Assembly: GCF_024053505.1 (NCBI RefSeq) | Contig: NZ_JAMXQS010000007.1 | Location: 1 to 64,000 of the forward strand | DNA length: 64,000 nt | Direction: 5' to 3' | Origin: Mesorhizobium liriopis | GTDB taxonomy: Bacteria; Pseudomonadota; Alphaproteobacteria; Rhizobiales; Rhizobiaceae | Part shown: piece after piece, positions 8,628 to 17,351 of the stretch | Numbering within the stretch: the first letter of the stretch is position 1 | Layout: each line of letters begins with the position of its first letter | Position numbers and translations under genes: made by a program | The notes under the pieces: model-generated | Told to the model about the DNA's origin: nothing | Seen by the model: only the letters and a program-made list of their open reading frames with translations | The model's database searches: none

Positions 8628-10489
8628 GCAAGAAACTCGCCCGCCTCGCGGAAAAGCTCGGCATCGCTTCCGACTATATCTCGATGACGAAGCAGCGCGT
8701 GGAGATCGACGATGACGGGCGGCGGCGCATGCTGGCCGCCCTGGAGGTCGATGCGAGTTCAAAGGAGGCGGTCGAGGCGGCGCTCGAGCGTTTCAAGGAC
8801 ACCAAGCCTCCGGTCATGAAGCCGGCGAAGAACAGCGCCTGCTATCTGCCGAAATGGCTCGAAGACAAGCCCGCCTGGGGCATTCCGGTGCAGCTCTACG
8901 AGCTGCGCTCTGGTCGCAACTGGGGCATCGGCGACTTCAAGGATCTCGCGGATTTCTGCCGTATCGCAGGCGCGCACGGCGCGGATTTCGTGGGCGTCAA
9001 CCCGCTGCATGCGCTGTTTCTGTCCGAGCCTGAACGCAACAGCCCGTTCTCGCCGTCGAGCCGGCTCTTCCTGAACCCGATCTACATCGCCGTGGATCGC
9101 TTGCCCGGCGGTGAGTTGCTGGAAGAAGAGCGCGACGAGTTCAATCGCCTGCGCGAGACCGCGCTGGTCGATTATCCCGGGGTCACCGCGCTCAAGCTGC
9201 GCGCCTTGCGCCGCGCCTGGGAAAAGGCGGATCGCAACGATCCCGCTCTGGAAGCTTTCCGCGACAAGGGCGACGAGGCGCTGGAGCGCCATGCGCTGTT
9301 CGACACGCTGGCGCTGCATCTTGCCCAAAGCGGCACGAAGGGCGGCTGGAAGACCTGGCCCGCCGAATACCAGAATCCGGAAAGCGAAGCGGTGAAACGC
9401 TTCGCGGAAGAACGCCGCGACGAGGTGATGTTTCACGTGTGGCTGCAATATCTTGCGCGCACGCAGCTCGAAGAAGCCGATGAGGCGGCCAAAGGGGCTG
9501 GCCTGCGGGTCGGCATCTATCTTGATTTCGCGGTGGGCGAGGCGCCCGACGGCTCGGCGACGTGGAGCAAGCCGAACCTTCTCGTTTCCGGCATGACCAT
9601 CGGCGCGCCGCCTGACATGTTCACGCTGCAAGGGCAGGACTGGGGCTTGGTGCCGATGTCGCCGCTTGCCATGCGCGAAGAGAATTTCGCGACATTCAAG
9701 GCCATCATGGAAGGACTGATGGCATCGGCCGGTGCGCTTCGCATCGACCATGCCATGGCGCTCTGGCAGCTCTTCTTCGTGCCGCAAGGTTTGACGCCCG
9801 CCGACGGCGCCTATCAGCGCTATCCGATCAGGGAGCTTCTGGCACTGCTCACGAAATCATCGCGCGAGAACGAGACGGTGGTGATCGGTGAGGACCTCGG
9901 CATCGTGCCGCCCGGCTTTCAGGACGTGATGGCCCAGAGCAACATCTTGTCCTACCGCATCCTTTATTTCGAGCAGACGGAAAAGGGCTTCAAACGGCCC
10001 AAGGAGTATCCTGCGAAGGCTCTCGCCTGTCTCGCGACACACGATCTGCCGACATGGCGGGGCTGGTGGAAGGCGGACGATACCGACCAGCGGCTGAAAG
10101 CGGGGTTGATCGACGAGAGCATCAACAAGCGCCAGCACAAGGAGCGTGCGAAAGAACGCAAGCGGCTGGTGAAGGCGCTGGCGGCGGAGAAGCTCTTGTC
10201 GAAATCCGACGAGGAAACGGCAAAGGCTGCGATCGAGGATTGGCGAGCGCCCTTGCCGGACGCGCTGGCTGTCGCCGTTCACCGCTACATGGCGCGCACT
10301 CCGAGCCTGCTTGCCGGCGCAAGGCTGGCCGATCTCGTGGGCGAGGCGGGTCCGACGAATGTGCCGGGCACCACGAACCAGTTTCCAAACTGGTCGCCCA
10401 AGCTCGACATCGCGATCGAGGACATGCCGGCACTGCCGCTGTTCAAGGCGATCACCGTGGCACTCGCCGCTGAACGCCCGCGTCGCTGA
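8624..10489 (+). CDS. malQ: 4-alpha-glucanotransferase (amylomaltase)
   Basis: A 621-aa GH77 enzyme that moves alpha-1,4-glucan segments between maltodextrins and releases glucose. Motifs: WGIPVQLYELRSGRNWGIGD early in the barrel, nucleophile Asp375 in LRIDHAMAL, acid/base Glu423 in IGEDLGIVP and Asp474 in THDLPTW. An N-terminal extension of roughly 80 residues, as in longer MalQ proteins, precedes the barrel. In this operon it can lengthen short maltodextrins so that TreY, which prefers longer chains, can use them. Start ATGA overlaps the treZ stop; 30 nt separate it from treY. Confidence 0.95.
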   Translation: MSKKLARLAEKLGIASDYISMTKQRVEIDDDGRRRMLAALEVDASSKEAVEAALERFKDTKPPVMKPAKNSACYLPKWLEDKPAWGIPVQLYELRSGRNWGIGDFKDLADFCRIAGAHGADFVGVNPLHALFLSEPERNSPFSPSSRLFLNPIYIAVDRLPGGELLEEERDEFNRLRETALVDYPGVTALKLRALRRAWEKADRNDPALEAFRDKGDEALERHALFDTLALHLAQSGTKGGWKTWPAEYQNPESEAVKRFAEERRDEVMFHVWLQYLARTQLEEADEAAKGAGLRVGIYLDFAVGEAPDGSATWSKPNLLVSGMTIGAPPDMFTLQGQDWGLVPMSPLAMREENFATFKAIMEGLMASAGALRIDHAMALWQLFFVPQGLTPADGAYQRYPIRELLALLTKSSRENETVVIGEDLGIVPPGFQDVMAQSNILSYRILYFEQTEKGFKRPKEYPAKALACLATHDLPTWRGWWKADDTDQRLKAGLIDESINKRQHKERAKERKRLVKALAAEKLLSKSDEETAKAAIEDWRAPLPDALAVAVHRYMARTPSLLAGARLADLVGEAGPTNVPGTTNQFPNWSPKLDIAIEDMPALPLFKAITVALAAERPRR

Positions 10490-10519
10490 ACTTTTCTCCC
10501 AAACCGCTGTTCGAGTGCC

Positions 10520-13093
10520 ATGACCCTGCCACGCGCCACTTATCGCCTTCAGTTCCGTGAAGGCATGACATTCGACCGGGCCGCGGGCCTGGTGCCCTAT
10601 CTCAAGACGCTCGGCATCAGCCACCTCTATGCCTCGCCGATCTATACGGCGCCCGAAGGCTCGACCCACGGCTATGACGTTGCCAACCACAACGAGATCG
10701 ACCCATCCTTGGGCGGGCGCAAGGGCTTCGACCGGCTGAGCGCGGCGCTGAAGGAAGCGGGGCTTGGCCTCGTGCTCGACATCGTGCCCAACCACATGGC
10801 GGCATCACTCGAGAATCCGTGGTGGCGCAGCGTGGTCGAGTGGGGGGCGGACAGCCCCTATGCGCACCATTTCGACATCAACTGGAAAGAGCGGCTGACG
10901 CTGCCGAACCTCGGCAAGACATTCGACGAGGCAGCGCAGGATGGTGAAATCAAGCTCGCCTTCGACGCACAAACCGGCGCGCTGGCGCTCGGCTATTACA
11001 GCACGCTGGTGCCGCTGCACCCGCGCACCTATGAGCAGGCCTTGGCGGCAATCGAGCATCCGCTGAAAAGCGAAATCCTCGATGCCGCGAAAACCGCTTC
11101 GCCGGATTCGGATCGCCTCCACGAGACGTTGCGCCGGCTCACCGCCGACGAAGCCTTCAAGGCCGAGCTGGAGAAGATTTCCGCCGATCCGAGCTTCCTG
11201 AAACAAATCCACGATGCGCAGCCTTGGAAGCTCTGCTTCTGGAAGGAAGCGCGCGAGCATCTGAGCTATCGCCGCTTCTTCGAGGTGACCGGTCTGGCCG
11301 GCGTGCGCGTGGAAGACGACAAGGTCTTCGACGACGTGCACCGGCTCACCCTTGAACTGGTGGACAATGGTCAAGTCGATGGCTTGCGCATCGATCATGT
11401 CGACGGCCTCGCCGACCCGCGCGCCTATCTCGCTCGCCTGCGCGGGAAGATCGGGCCTGAGACCTATCTCGTGGTCGAAAAGATTCTTGGCGAAGAGGAG
11501 CAACTGCCGAACGATTGGCCGATCGAAGGCACCACCGGCTACGAGTTCGCCGCGCGCATGCCGGAACTGTTCGTGGAGGGGGCCGGGCTTAAGGCGCTGG
11601 CGCATGCGCATGACGCGCTTCTCGGCCGTCACTTCGATCCTGAAGCAGAGGGCGCCAAGGCCAAGCGGCTGATGGTGACGCATAATTTCGCGACCGAGCT
11701 CAAGGGCCTCGCACGGATGGCTGCAGGTTTGAGCGATGGAAGATGGAGCGAAGAGGCCTTAGCGCAGGCCATTGCAGCGCTCATCGTCGCCTTTCCCACC
11801 TATCGCACCTATGGCGACAGGAATGGCATGCCCGAAAGCGACCAGCGTCTTTTGGCGGAGTCCGCCCAGAAGGCCGACAAGGCCGATCTTGATGCGCTGG
11901 GTTTCGTGCTGAAACAGCTGAACGAAGGCAAGGGTGACGAGGCCGGTGAGTTTCGCGTCCGCTTCCAGCAATTGACCGGGCCAGCCACCGCGAAATCGGT
12001 CGAGGACACGCTGTTCTACCGCGCCAATGCGTTGATCGCGATGAACGAGGTGGGCGGCGAACCGGAACAGGGCGTGGGATCGGTCGAGCGCTTCCACGAG
12101 GCGATGCTGGCGCATGCGCGGCGCCAGCCGCACGGCTTGCTCGGTTCCTCAACGCACGACACCAAGCGCGGCGAGGATGCCCGCGCGCGGCTCTACGCCT
12201 TGAGCGAGGCACCCGATGAGTGGGCGCAAGCGGTCGAGCGCTGGCGCGAGACGAACAAGAGCAAGGTCGAGACGCTCGAAAAGGGCGCGGCGCCCGAACC
12301 TGAAACCGAATGGCTGCTGTATCAGGCGCTGGCCGGCAGTTGGCCCGAAGACATCGATATATCCGACGAGGCCGCGCTCGAAGCCTTGTCGGAGCGCTTT
12401 GCGCAATATGTCGAGAAGGCGTTGCGCGAGGCGAAGCTGCGCACAGGCTGGAGCGATCCGGACGAGGCTTACGAGAATGCGGTAAAGGCCTATGCCGCCC
12501 ACCTGCTCGATCCGGCGAACGGCGCATTCCTTCAGGATTTCTCGAAGGCGCTCGCGCCCTTCGCGAAGACAGGAAAACGCAACAGTCTGGCACAGACCTT
12601 GATCAAGCTTACGGCGCCTGGCGTGCCTGATATCTATCAAGGCACGGAAGGTTGGGATTTGAGCCTTGTCGATCCGGACAACCGCCGCGCACCGGATTTC
12701 GATGCGCTCGCCCAGCGTCTCGAGAGCGTGAAGGATAAGGCTGTTGCCTGGGACCTCAGCGAGACCGGCAAGATGGCGCTGACGGCAGCCGTGCTCGCGC
12801 TTCGCGAAAAGGAGTCGGTTTTCTTCGAGCAGGCTTCATACAAAGTGCTCGATATCGAAGGGCCGGGCGCTGAGACGCTTGCAGGCTTCGTGCGCGAGCA
12901 TGAGGGCAAGGCACTGCTGCTGCTGGTTCCGCGCCTGACGTTGAAGGGTACGGACTGGTCCGAAACCGCGATCGTCACCTCTGCGCGTGCGTGGACGGAT
13001 GTCGAAACGGGGAAGGAGATGGCTCCCAGCGAGCGCTTGTCCGTGCGTGACGTTCTCGGCCAGCGGCAGGTCGCGCTTCTATGGAGCGAGTGA
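10520..13093 (+). CDS. treY: Maltooligosyltrehalose synthase
   Basis: An 857-aa GH13 intramolecular transglucosylase that turns the reducing-end alpha-1,4 bond of maltodextrins into the alpha,alpha-1,1 bond of trehalose. Motifs: ATYRLQFREGMTFD at the N-terminus, ISHLYASPIY, DIVPNHMA, Asp292 in LRIDHVDGL, Glu320 in VVEKILG and Asp547 in STHDTKRGED. The last is diagnostic of TreY. It closes the glgX-treZ-malQ-treY operon. With TreZ it makes trehalose, an osmo- and desiccation protectant, from glycogen-type glucan without UDP-glucose. Confidence 0.96.
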   Translation: MTLPRATYRLQFREGMTFDRAAGLVPYLKTLGISHLYASPIYTAPEGSTHGYDVANHNEIDPSLGGRKGFDRLSAALKEAGLGLVLDIVPNHMAASLENPWWRSVVEWGADSPYAHHFDINWKERLTLPNLGKTFDEAAQDGEIKLAFDAQTGALALGYYSTLVPLHPRTYEQALAAIEHPLKSEILDAAKTASPDSDRLHETLRRLTADEAFKAELEKISADPSFLKQIHDAQPWKLCFWKEAREHLSYRRFFEVTGLAGVRVEDDKVFDDVHRLTLELVDNGQVDGLRIDHVDGLADPRAYLARLRGKIGPETYLVVEKILGEEEQLPNDWPIEGTTGYEFAARMPELFVEGAGLKALAHAHDALLGRHFDPEAEGAKAKRLMVTHNFATELKGLARMAAGLSDGRWSEEALAQAIAALIVAFPTYRTYGDRNGMPESDQRLLAESAQKADKADLDALGFVLKQLNEGKGDEAGEFRVRFQQLTGPATAKSVEDTLFYRANALIAMNEVGGEPEQGVGSVERFHEAMLAHARRQPHGLLGSSTHDTKRGEDARARLYALSEAPDEWAQAVERWRETNKSKVETLEKGAAPEPETEWLLYQALAGSWPEDIDISDEAALEALSERFAQYVEKALREAKLRTGWSDPDEAYENAVKAYAAHLLDPANGAFLQDFSKALAPFAKTGKRNSLAQTLIKLTAPGVPDIYQGTEGWDLSLVDPDNRRAPDFDALAQRLESVKDKAVAWDLSETGKMALTAAVLALREKESVFFEQASYKVLDIEGPGAETLAGFVREHEGKALLLLVPRLTLKGTDWSETAIVTSARAWTDVETGKEMAPSERLSVRDVLGQRQVALLWSE

Positions 13094-13191
13094 GGACGCT
13101 CGGGCATCGGTGAGGGAGACGTCTCCGCTGCCTTTTCATTTCCTGCCACTTTGCATCGACGCTGCCTTTCTTCAAGGATAGAACGCGTCTC

Positions 13192-13962
13192 ATGTCACAG
13201 TGGTCACCCAACCAGTATCTGAAATTCGCCGACGAGCGCACGCGCCCGGCCTCTGATCTGCTCGCCCGGGTGCGGAGCGAGCGGGTCGAGACGGTGACCG
13301 ATCTGGGCTGCGGCCCGGGCAACTCGACGGAGCTTCTGGCAAGGCGCTTTCCTCACGCGCGCCTGTTCGGCATCGACACTTCGGCGGCGATGATCGAGGC
13401 GGCGCAAAAGCGCCTGCCGGATGCGCGGTTCGCGATGGAAGCCATTCAGGACTGGAGCCCGGACACGTCACAGGACCTGATCTTCGCCAATGCCTCGCTG
13501 CAATGGGTGCCGGGTCATGCAAGGCTCTTTCCGCGATTGGCCGGATTCCTGGCTGAGGGTGGGACCCTGGCGTTCCAGATTCCGGACAATCTCGATGCGC
13601 CGAGCCACACGACGATGAGCGAAGCCGCGCGTGATATCGGGCTCGGTGAAATCGTCAGCGCGGCCGAGGTGGAACGGACAAAAATCGCTTCCGCGAACGA
13701 CACTTACGCCATGCTCAAGCCTGTCTGCCGGCGGATCGATATCTGGCGCACGACCTATTATCACCCGCTGGCCGGACTCGACAGCATCGTTGAATGGCTG
13801 AAGGGCACGGGCTTGCTGCCCTACCTTTCGCGCATGGCGCCTGAGCGGCATGAGGATTTCCTCCAGGCCTATCGGCAAAGGCTCGTGCCGCATTTCCCGG
13901 AAATGGATGACGGCACGGTGCTGTTGCCGTTTCCGCGCCTCTTCATCGTCGCGGTGCGGTAG
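13192..13962 (+). CDS. tam: Trans-aconitate 2-methyltransferase
   Basis: A 256-aa class I SAM-dependent methyltransferase. The opening SQWSPNQYLKFADERTRPA and the SAM-binding motif DLGCGPGNSTELLA are characteristic of Tam, as is NASLQWVPGH. The enzyme methylates trans-aconitate, which otherwise inhibits aconitase and the TCA cycle. It is a single gene between treY and the convergent znuA. A weak AAGGA lies about 13 nt before the ATG. Confidence 0.92.
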   Translation: MSQWSPNQYLKFADERTRPASDLLARVRSERVETVTDLGCGPGNSTELLARRFPHARLFGIDTSAAMIEAAQKRLPDARFAMEAIQDWSPDTSQDLIFANASLQWVPGHARLFPRLAGFLAEGGTLAFQIPDNLDAPSHTTMSEAARDIGLGEIVSAAEVERTKIASANDTYAMLKPVCRRIDIWRTTYYHPLAGLDSIVEWLKGTGLLPYLSRMAPERHEDFLQAYRQRLVPHFPEMDDGTVLLPFPRLFIVAVR

Positions 13963-13982
13963 GCGCCGGTTGCCCGGCGCCT
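13961..13982. terminator. Hairpin between convergent tam and znuA
   Basis: AGGCGCCGG and CCGGCGCCT form a perfect 9-bp stem with a TTGC loop, overlapping the tam stop codon and ending 9 bases before the znuA 3' end. There is no T tract on either strand. As it sits in the only space between two convergent genes, a bidirectional termination role is likely. Confidence 0.6.
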
Positions 13983-13991
13983 CACTCTCAA

Positions 13992-14984
13992 TCAGCTACC
14001 GCTGACCGCACCTTTGATGGTCGTGATGTTGTGATGCATCATGTCGAGATAGGTCGAGGCCGGGCCATCGGGGCCTGAGAGCGCGTCCGAGTAAAGCTCG
14101 CCGCCGACCTTCAGGCCCGTTTCCGATGCGATCTGCTCGATCAGACGCGGATTGGTGATGTTCTCGACAAAGATTGCCGCAGCCTTGTCCTTGCGCACCT
14201 CCTCGATCAGCTTGGCGACATCGGCGGCCGACGGGTCGGCGTCGGTCGAGATGCCTTCGGGCGCGCGGAAGGTGATACCATAGGCGTTTTCGAAATAGCC
14301 GAACGCGTCATGGCTGGTGATGATGGTGCGCTTGGCCTCAGGGATCGAGGCGACCGTTTCCTTCACGTCCTTTTCCGCCGCGTCGAGCTTGGCATCATAG
14401 GCGGCGGCGTTCTGCTGGTAGGTCGCGCAACCGTCCTTGTCGGCCCCGCAGAACGCGTCCGCGATATTCTTCACATAGATGCGCGCATTGGCGATCGACT
14501 GGAAGGCGTGCGGGTCGGTATCGCCGTGATCGTGCCCATGAGCGTGGCCAGCTTCCTCATGAGAATGGTCGTGACCGGCTTCGCCTTCAGCATGATCGTG
14601 GCCTTTTTCGGCCTCTTCGCCTTCCGCGAACTCTTCCTTCATCTCGATCGGCGCCACACCTTGGGTGAGTTCCACCACAGGCGCCTTCGTGCCGCTCGTG
14701 TCGACGAGGCGCTGCAGGAAGCCCTCGAAGTGCAGGCCGTTGACGAGAATGACATCGGCCCGCGCCATGGCTTTCGCATCGGCCGGTTTGGGCTCGTAGA
14801 CATGGGCATCGCCATCCGGACCCACGAGGGTGGTGATGTTCACCCGGTCCCCGCCGACATTCTTGGCGAGATCGGCAATGATCGAGAAGCTCGCAACCAC
14901 GTCGAGCTTGTCCTGCGCGAAAGCTGTCAGTGGAGTAAATGTTATAACGCTCGCAAGGGCGGCGCGCTTGATGTGCTTGAGCAT
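13992..14984 (-). CDS. znuA: Zinc ABC transporter, periplasmic zinc-binding protein
   Basis: A 330-aa cluster A-I solute-binding protein with a signal peptide ending TAFAQD. Zinc ligands are visible as His in DGDAHVYEP, His in the DPHAF segment, His in TSHDAFGYF and a C-terminal Asp in YSDALSGPDG. Between the first two lies a long His/Asp/Glu-rich loop (many HDH and HGH repeats), the hallmark of ZnuA rather than manganese-binding proteins. It captures Zn2+ for ZnuB/ZnuC. The open frame begins at a TTG at 14993, but ATG at 14984 has AAGGA at suitable spacing. It lies 39 nt after znuB on the same strand, so znuC-znuB-znuA look like one operon. Confidence 0.95.
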   Translation of the reverse strand: MLKHIKRAALASVITFTPLTAFAQDKLDVVASFSIIADLAKNVGGDRVNITTLVGPDGDAHVYEPKPADAKAMARADVILVNGLHFEGFLQRLVDTSGTKAPVVELTQGVAPIEMKEEFAEGEEAEKGHDHAEGEAGHDHSHEEAGHAHGHDHGDTDPHAFQSIANARIYVKNIADAFCGADKDGCATYQQNAAAYDAKLDAAEKDVKETVASIPEAKRTIITSHDAFGYFENAYGITFRAPEGISTDADPSAADVAKLIEEVRKDKAAAIFVENITNPRLIEQIASETGLKVGGELYSDALSGPDGPASTYLDMMHHNITTIKGAVSGS

Positions 14985-15023
14985 GAGGAGCAATCCTTCT
15001 GCGTTTCGGTTGGAGAAGAGGGG

Positions 15024-15899
15024 TCAGGCCGCGCGGTGGCGCAAGCTTCGCGACCGGCGGCTGGGTAAACCGCGCGGACCGACGAGAACGGACAGAAGAT
15101 AGACCACGCCAGCCGACAGGATGATCGAGGGGCCGGACGGCAGCGACAAATGAAAGGACAGAAGCAGGCCGCTGATCACCGAGGCCGCGCCGACCAGGGT
15201 CGCGACCACGCACATGGATATGACCTGTCCGGTCCAGAAGCGGGCGGCGGCAGCCGGTAGCATCATCAGCCCCACCGACAAAAGCGTGCCGAGCGCCTGG
15301 AAGCCACCGACGAGGTTGAGCACGACGAGGCCCAGGAACACGAAATGCACCGGCGGCCCGAGTTTCGAGACCGAGCGCAAGAAGAGCGGATCGAGGCATT
15401 CTGCGATCAGCGCACGCCAGAAGACGAAGAGGCCGGCAAGCGTAACCGCGGTGATGCCGCCGATCAGACCGAGCGCCTCGTCGTTGAGTGCCAGCACGGT
15501 GCCGAACAGCACATGCATGAGATCGATGGGCGAGCCGCGCAAGGACACGATCAACACGCCAAGCGCGAGGCTGATCAGGTAGAAGGCCGCCATCGAGGCG
15601 TCCTCCTTCAGCACGGTCAGGCGTGAGACGGCGGCAGCACCGAGTGCGACAACCACGCCGGCAACGAGGCCACCGACCGTCATCGGCACGATTTCGAGGC
15701 CGTAGAGCAGGAAGCCGGCGGCAGCACCCGGCAGGATCGCATGCGCCATGGCGTCACCCGCCAGGCTCATGCGGCGCAGCATCAGAAACACCCCGACCGG
15801 ACAGGCGCTGAGGCAAAGGAGAAGCGCGCCGCCGAGTGCGCGCTGCATGAAGCCGAACTCGATGAAGGGCGCGAAGATGATGTCGTAGAGCGCATTCAT
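15024..15899 (-). CDS. znuB: Zinc ABC transporter permease
   Basis: A 291-aa inner-membrane protein of the ABC-3 family with about eight hydrophobic segments. The N-terminus FGFMQRALGG and the following LAGDAMAHAILPGAA loop are typical of ZnuB/MntB permeases. It forms the channel for Zn2+ import driven by ZnuC. ATG at 15899 follows GGAG by 7 nt and overlaps the znuC stop (GTGATG); a GTG one codon earlier is the alternative. Confidence 0.93.
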   Translation of the reverse strand: MNALYDIIFAPFIEFGFMQRALGGALLLCLSACPVGVFLMLRRMSLAGDAMAHAILPGAAAGFLLYGLEIVPMTVGGLVAGVVVALGAAAVSRLTVLKEDASMAAFYLISLALGVLIVSLRGSPIDLMHVLFGTVLALNDEALGLIGGITAVTLAGLFVFWRALIAECLDPLFLRSVSKLGPPVHFVFLGLVVLNLVGGFQALGTLLSVGLMMLPAAAARFWTGQVISMCVVATLVGAASVISGLLLSFHLSLPSGPSIILSAGVVYLLSVLVGPRGLPSRRSRSLRHRAA

Positions 15900-16708
15900 C
15901 ACGCGGCTCCGCGATGCTGGTGGGCATGATGGTGATGCTCGTGCGCGTGGTCATCGCGAGCATGATCGTGCGTATCACCCGGCGCACACCAGGGGGCGTT
16001 GTCGTCCCAGGCCTCATGGAAATGGAGGGCGAGCGCAAGATTGGCAGGGGTCAGCACCTGCGCGGTTGGACCCCAATTGACGAGACGGCGCGCAAGCAAC
16101 AGCGTTTGTGGGAAATGGGCGCGGACGAGTTCAAGATCGTGCGCGACGACCAGCACCGTGCGCTTCTCGGCATGCCACTGCTTGATGAGAGCGACGAGAT
16201 CCTCGACCGTCTTGTGATCGACCGCGTTGAAGGGTTCGTCGAGCAGGATCAGGTCGGCATCCTGCAACAGCACGCGGGCAAAAAGCGCGCGCTGCAGCTG
16301 GCCGCCCGACAGGGTATCGATGCCGCGCGTGGCGAAACCCTTGAGGCCGACAGCGGCAAGTGCTGCTTCGAGGCGGTCGCGATCTTCCGCCTTGTGGCGT
16401 CCGAGCAGGCCGCGACGCGGCCAGAGACCCAGCGAAACCAGATCGAAGACACGGGCGGGGAAGGAGCGGTCGAGTTCGGACTGTTGCGGCAGGTAGGCGA
16501 GGCGCATGGATGCAGGGCGCAGGATCGCGCCGTCCATCGGCTTCAGCACACCCACGATGCCCTTCAAAAGCGTGGACTTGCCTGAACCGTTGGCCCCGAC
16601 AATGGCCAGAAGCGAACCGGCCGGCACCGTTCCGGATAGGTGGTGAACAGCCGGATGGCGGTCATAGCCGAGCGTCAGGTCGCGAAAGGCGAGGCTTTGT
16701 TGGGACAT
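15899..16708 (-). CDS. znuC: Zinc ABC transporter ATP-binding protein with His-rich tail
   Basis: A 269-aa ABC ATPase. Walker A is GANGSGKST (Lys44), the signature is LSGGQLQRA and Walker B is LILLDEPF. After the ATPase core the last 35 or so residues are packed with His and Asp (HDHARDDHAHEHHHH), a metal-binding tail present in many ZnuC proteins. It powers zinc import with ZnuB and ZnuA. It is the first gene of the minus-strand operon and is divergent from zur, sharing the intergenic Zur-like palindrome. ATG at 16708 is preferred to the in-frame TTG before it. Confidence 0.95.
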   Translation of the reverse strand: MSQQSLAFRDLTLGYDRHPAVHHLSGTVPAGSLLAIVGANGSGKSTLLKGIVGVLKPMDGAILRPASMRLAYLPQQSELDRSFPARVFDLVSLGLWPRRGLLGRHKAEDRDRLEAALAAVGLKGFATRGIDTLSGGQLQRALFARVLLQDADLILLDEPFNAVDHKTVEDLVALIKQWHAEKRTVLVVAHDLELVRAHFPQTLLLARRLVNWGPTAQVLTPANLALALHFHEAWDDNAPWCAPGDTHDHARDDHAHEHHHHAHQHRGAA

Positions 16709-16763
16709 CAATTCGTCGCGAAAGAGCCGATGCGCGAAAGGCGCGTTCTTGAGCCTCTCTCTA

Positions 16764-16785
16764 TGTCATGTTATTACATCTGACA
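16764..16785. promoter_or_regulatory. Putative Zur operator between znuC and zur
   Basis: A 22-bp imperfect palindrome lies in the znuC/zur divergent gap. Its ends are TGTCA and TGACA and its centre is ATGTTATTACAT. The centre fits the ATGT-N-AT-N-ACAT core reported for alphaproteobacterial Zur sites. Zinc-loaded Zur bound here would repress znuCBA and possibly its own gene. The assignment comes from position and symmetry, not from binding data. Confidence 0.7.
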
Positions 16786-16816
16786 AGTTGGCGAAACCAA
16801 GACGGTGGGTAAAGAG

Positions 16817-17224
16817 ATGACGGAAGCGAAGGCGCTCACGAAAAACCAGACACTGGTGCTCGGTGCGCTTTCAGGCGCGAACGGGCCATTGAGCGCCTAT
16901 GACATCCTCGACCGGTTGCGCCCCGAAGGGTTGCGTTCGCCGCTCCAGATTTATCGTGCTTTGGCGCCGTTGGTCGAACAGGGACGCGTGCACCGGCTCG
17001 AAAGCCTGAACTCCTTCGTCGCCTGCGCGCATGACCATACGCATGGGCACCATTCCCATTCGCCGGTGGTGTTCGCGATATGCGAAACCTGCGGGCAGGT
17101 AACAGAATTTTCGGATGAAAAGGTCGCCCAGCAATTGAGGGGTTGGGCCAAGGATGTAGGGTTCAAAACGGGTAAGACGACTTTAGAACTGCGTGGGACG
17201 TGTAGGACGTGTCTGGCGGCTTGA
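16817..17224 (+). CDS. zur: Zinc uptake regulator, Fur family
   Basis: A 135-aa Fur-family repressor. A winged-helix N-terminal domain (NQTLVLGALSGANGPLSAYDILDRL, then the recognition region SPLQIYRAL) is followed by the dimerisation domain with a His-rich segment HDHTHGHHSH, the structural zinc pair CETC and a C-terminal CRTC. When zinc is plentiful it blocks the high-affinity importer. It is divergent from znuCBA. A GTG at 16805 is in frame, but ATG at 16817 has GGTGGG 7 nt upstream and gives the usual length. A small inverted repeat (GCCTGA/TCAGGC, 17229-17252) follows the stop. Confidence 0.93.
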   Translation: MTEAKALTKNQTLVLGALSGANGPLSAYDILDRLRPEGLRSPLQIYRALAPLVEQGRVHRLESLNSFVACAHDHTHGHHSHSPVVFAICETCGQVTEFSDEKVAQQLRGWAKDVGFKTGKTTLELRGTCRTCLAA

Positions 17225-17351
17225 AGACGCCTGAGCAGGCTTTAAATCAGGCCTGATTCCAAGCCGATCATCCGTCTGCCTGACCTTTTCGTGTTCTCGC
17301 TGGACGCCCCGTTCCCCCGTTCCATATCGCTCCCCAACGGGAGGAATGAGC

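Noticed and set aside
7119-8762. 547-codon minus-strand frame across treZ
   Set aside because: Shadow of treZ; no ribosome site, and the product is His/Arg-rich without a fold pattern.
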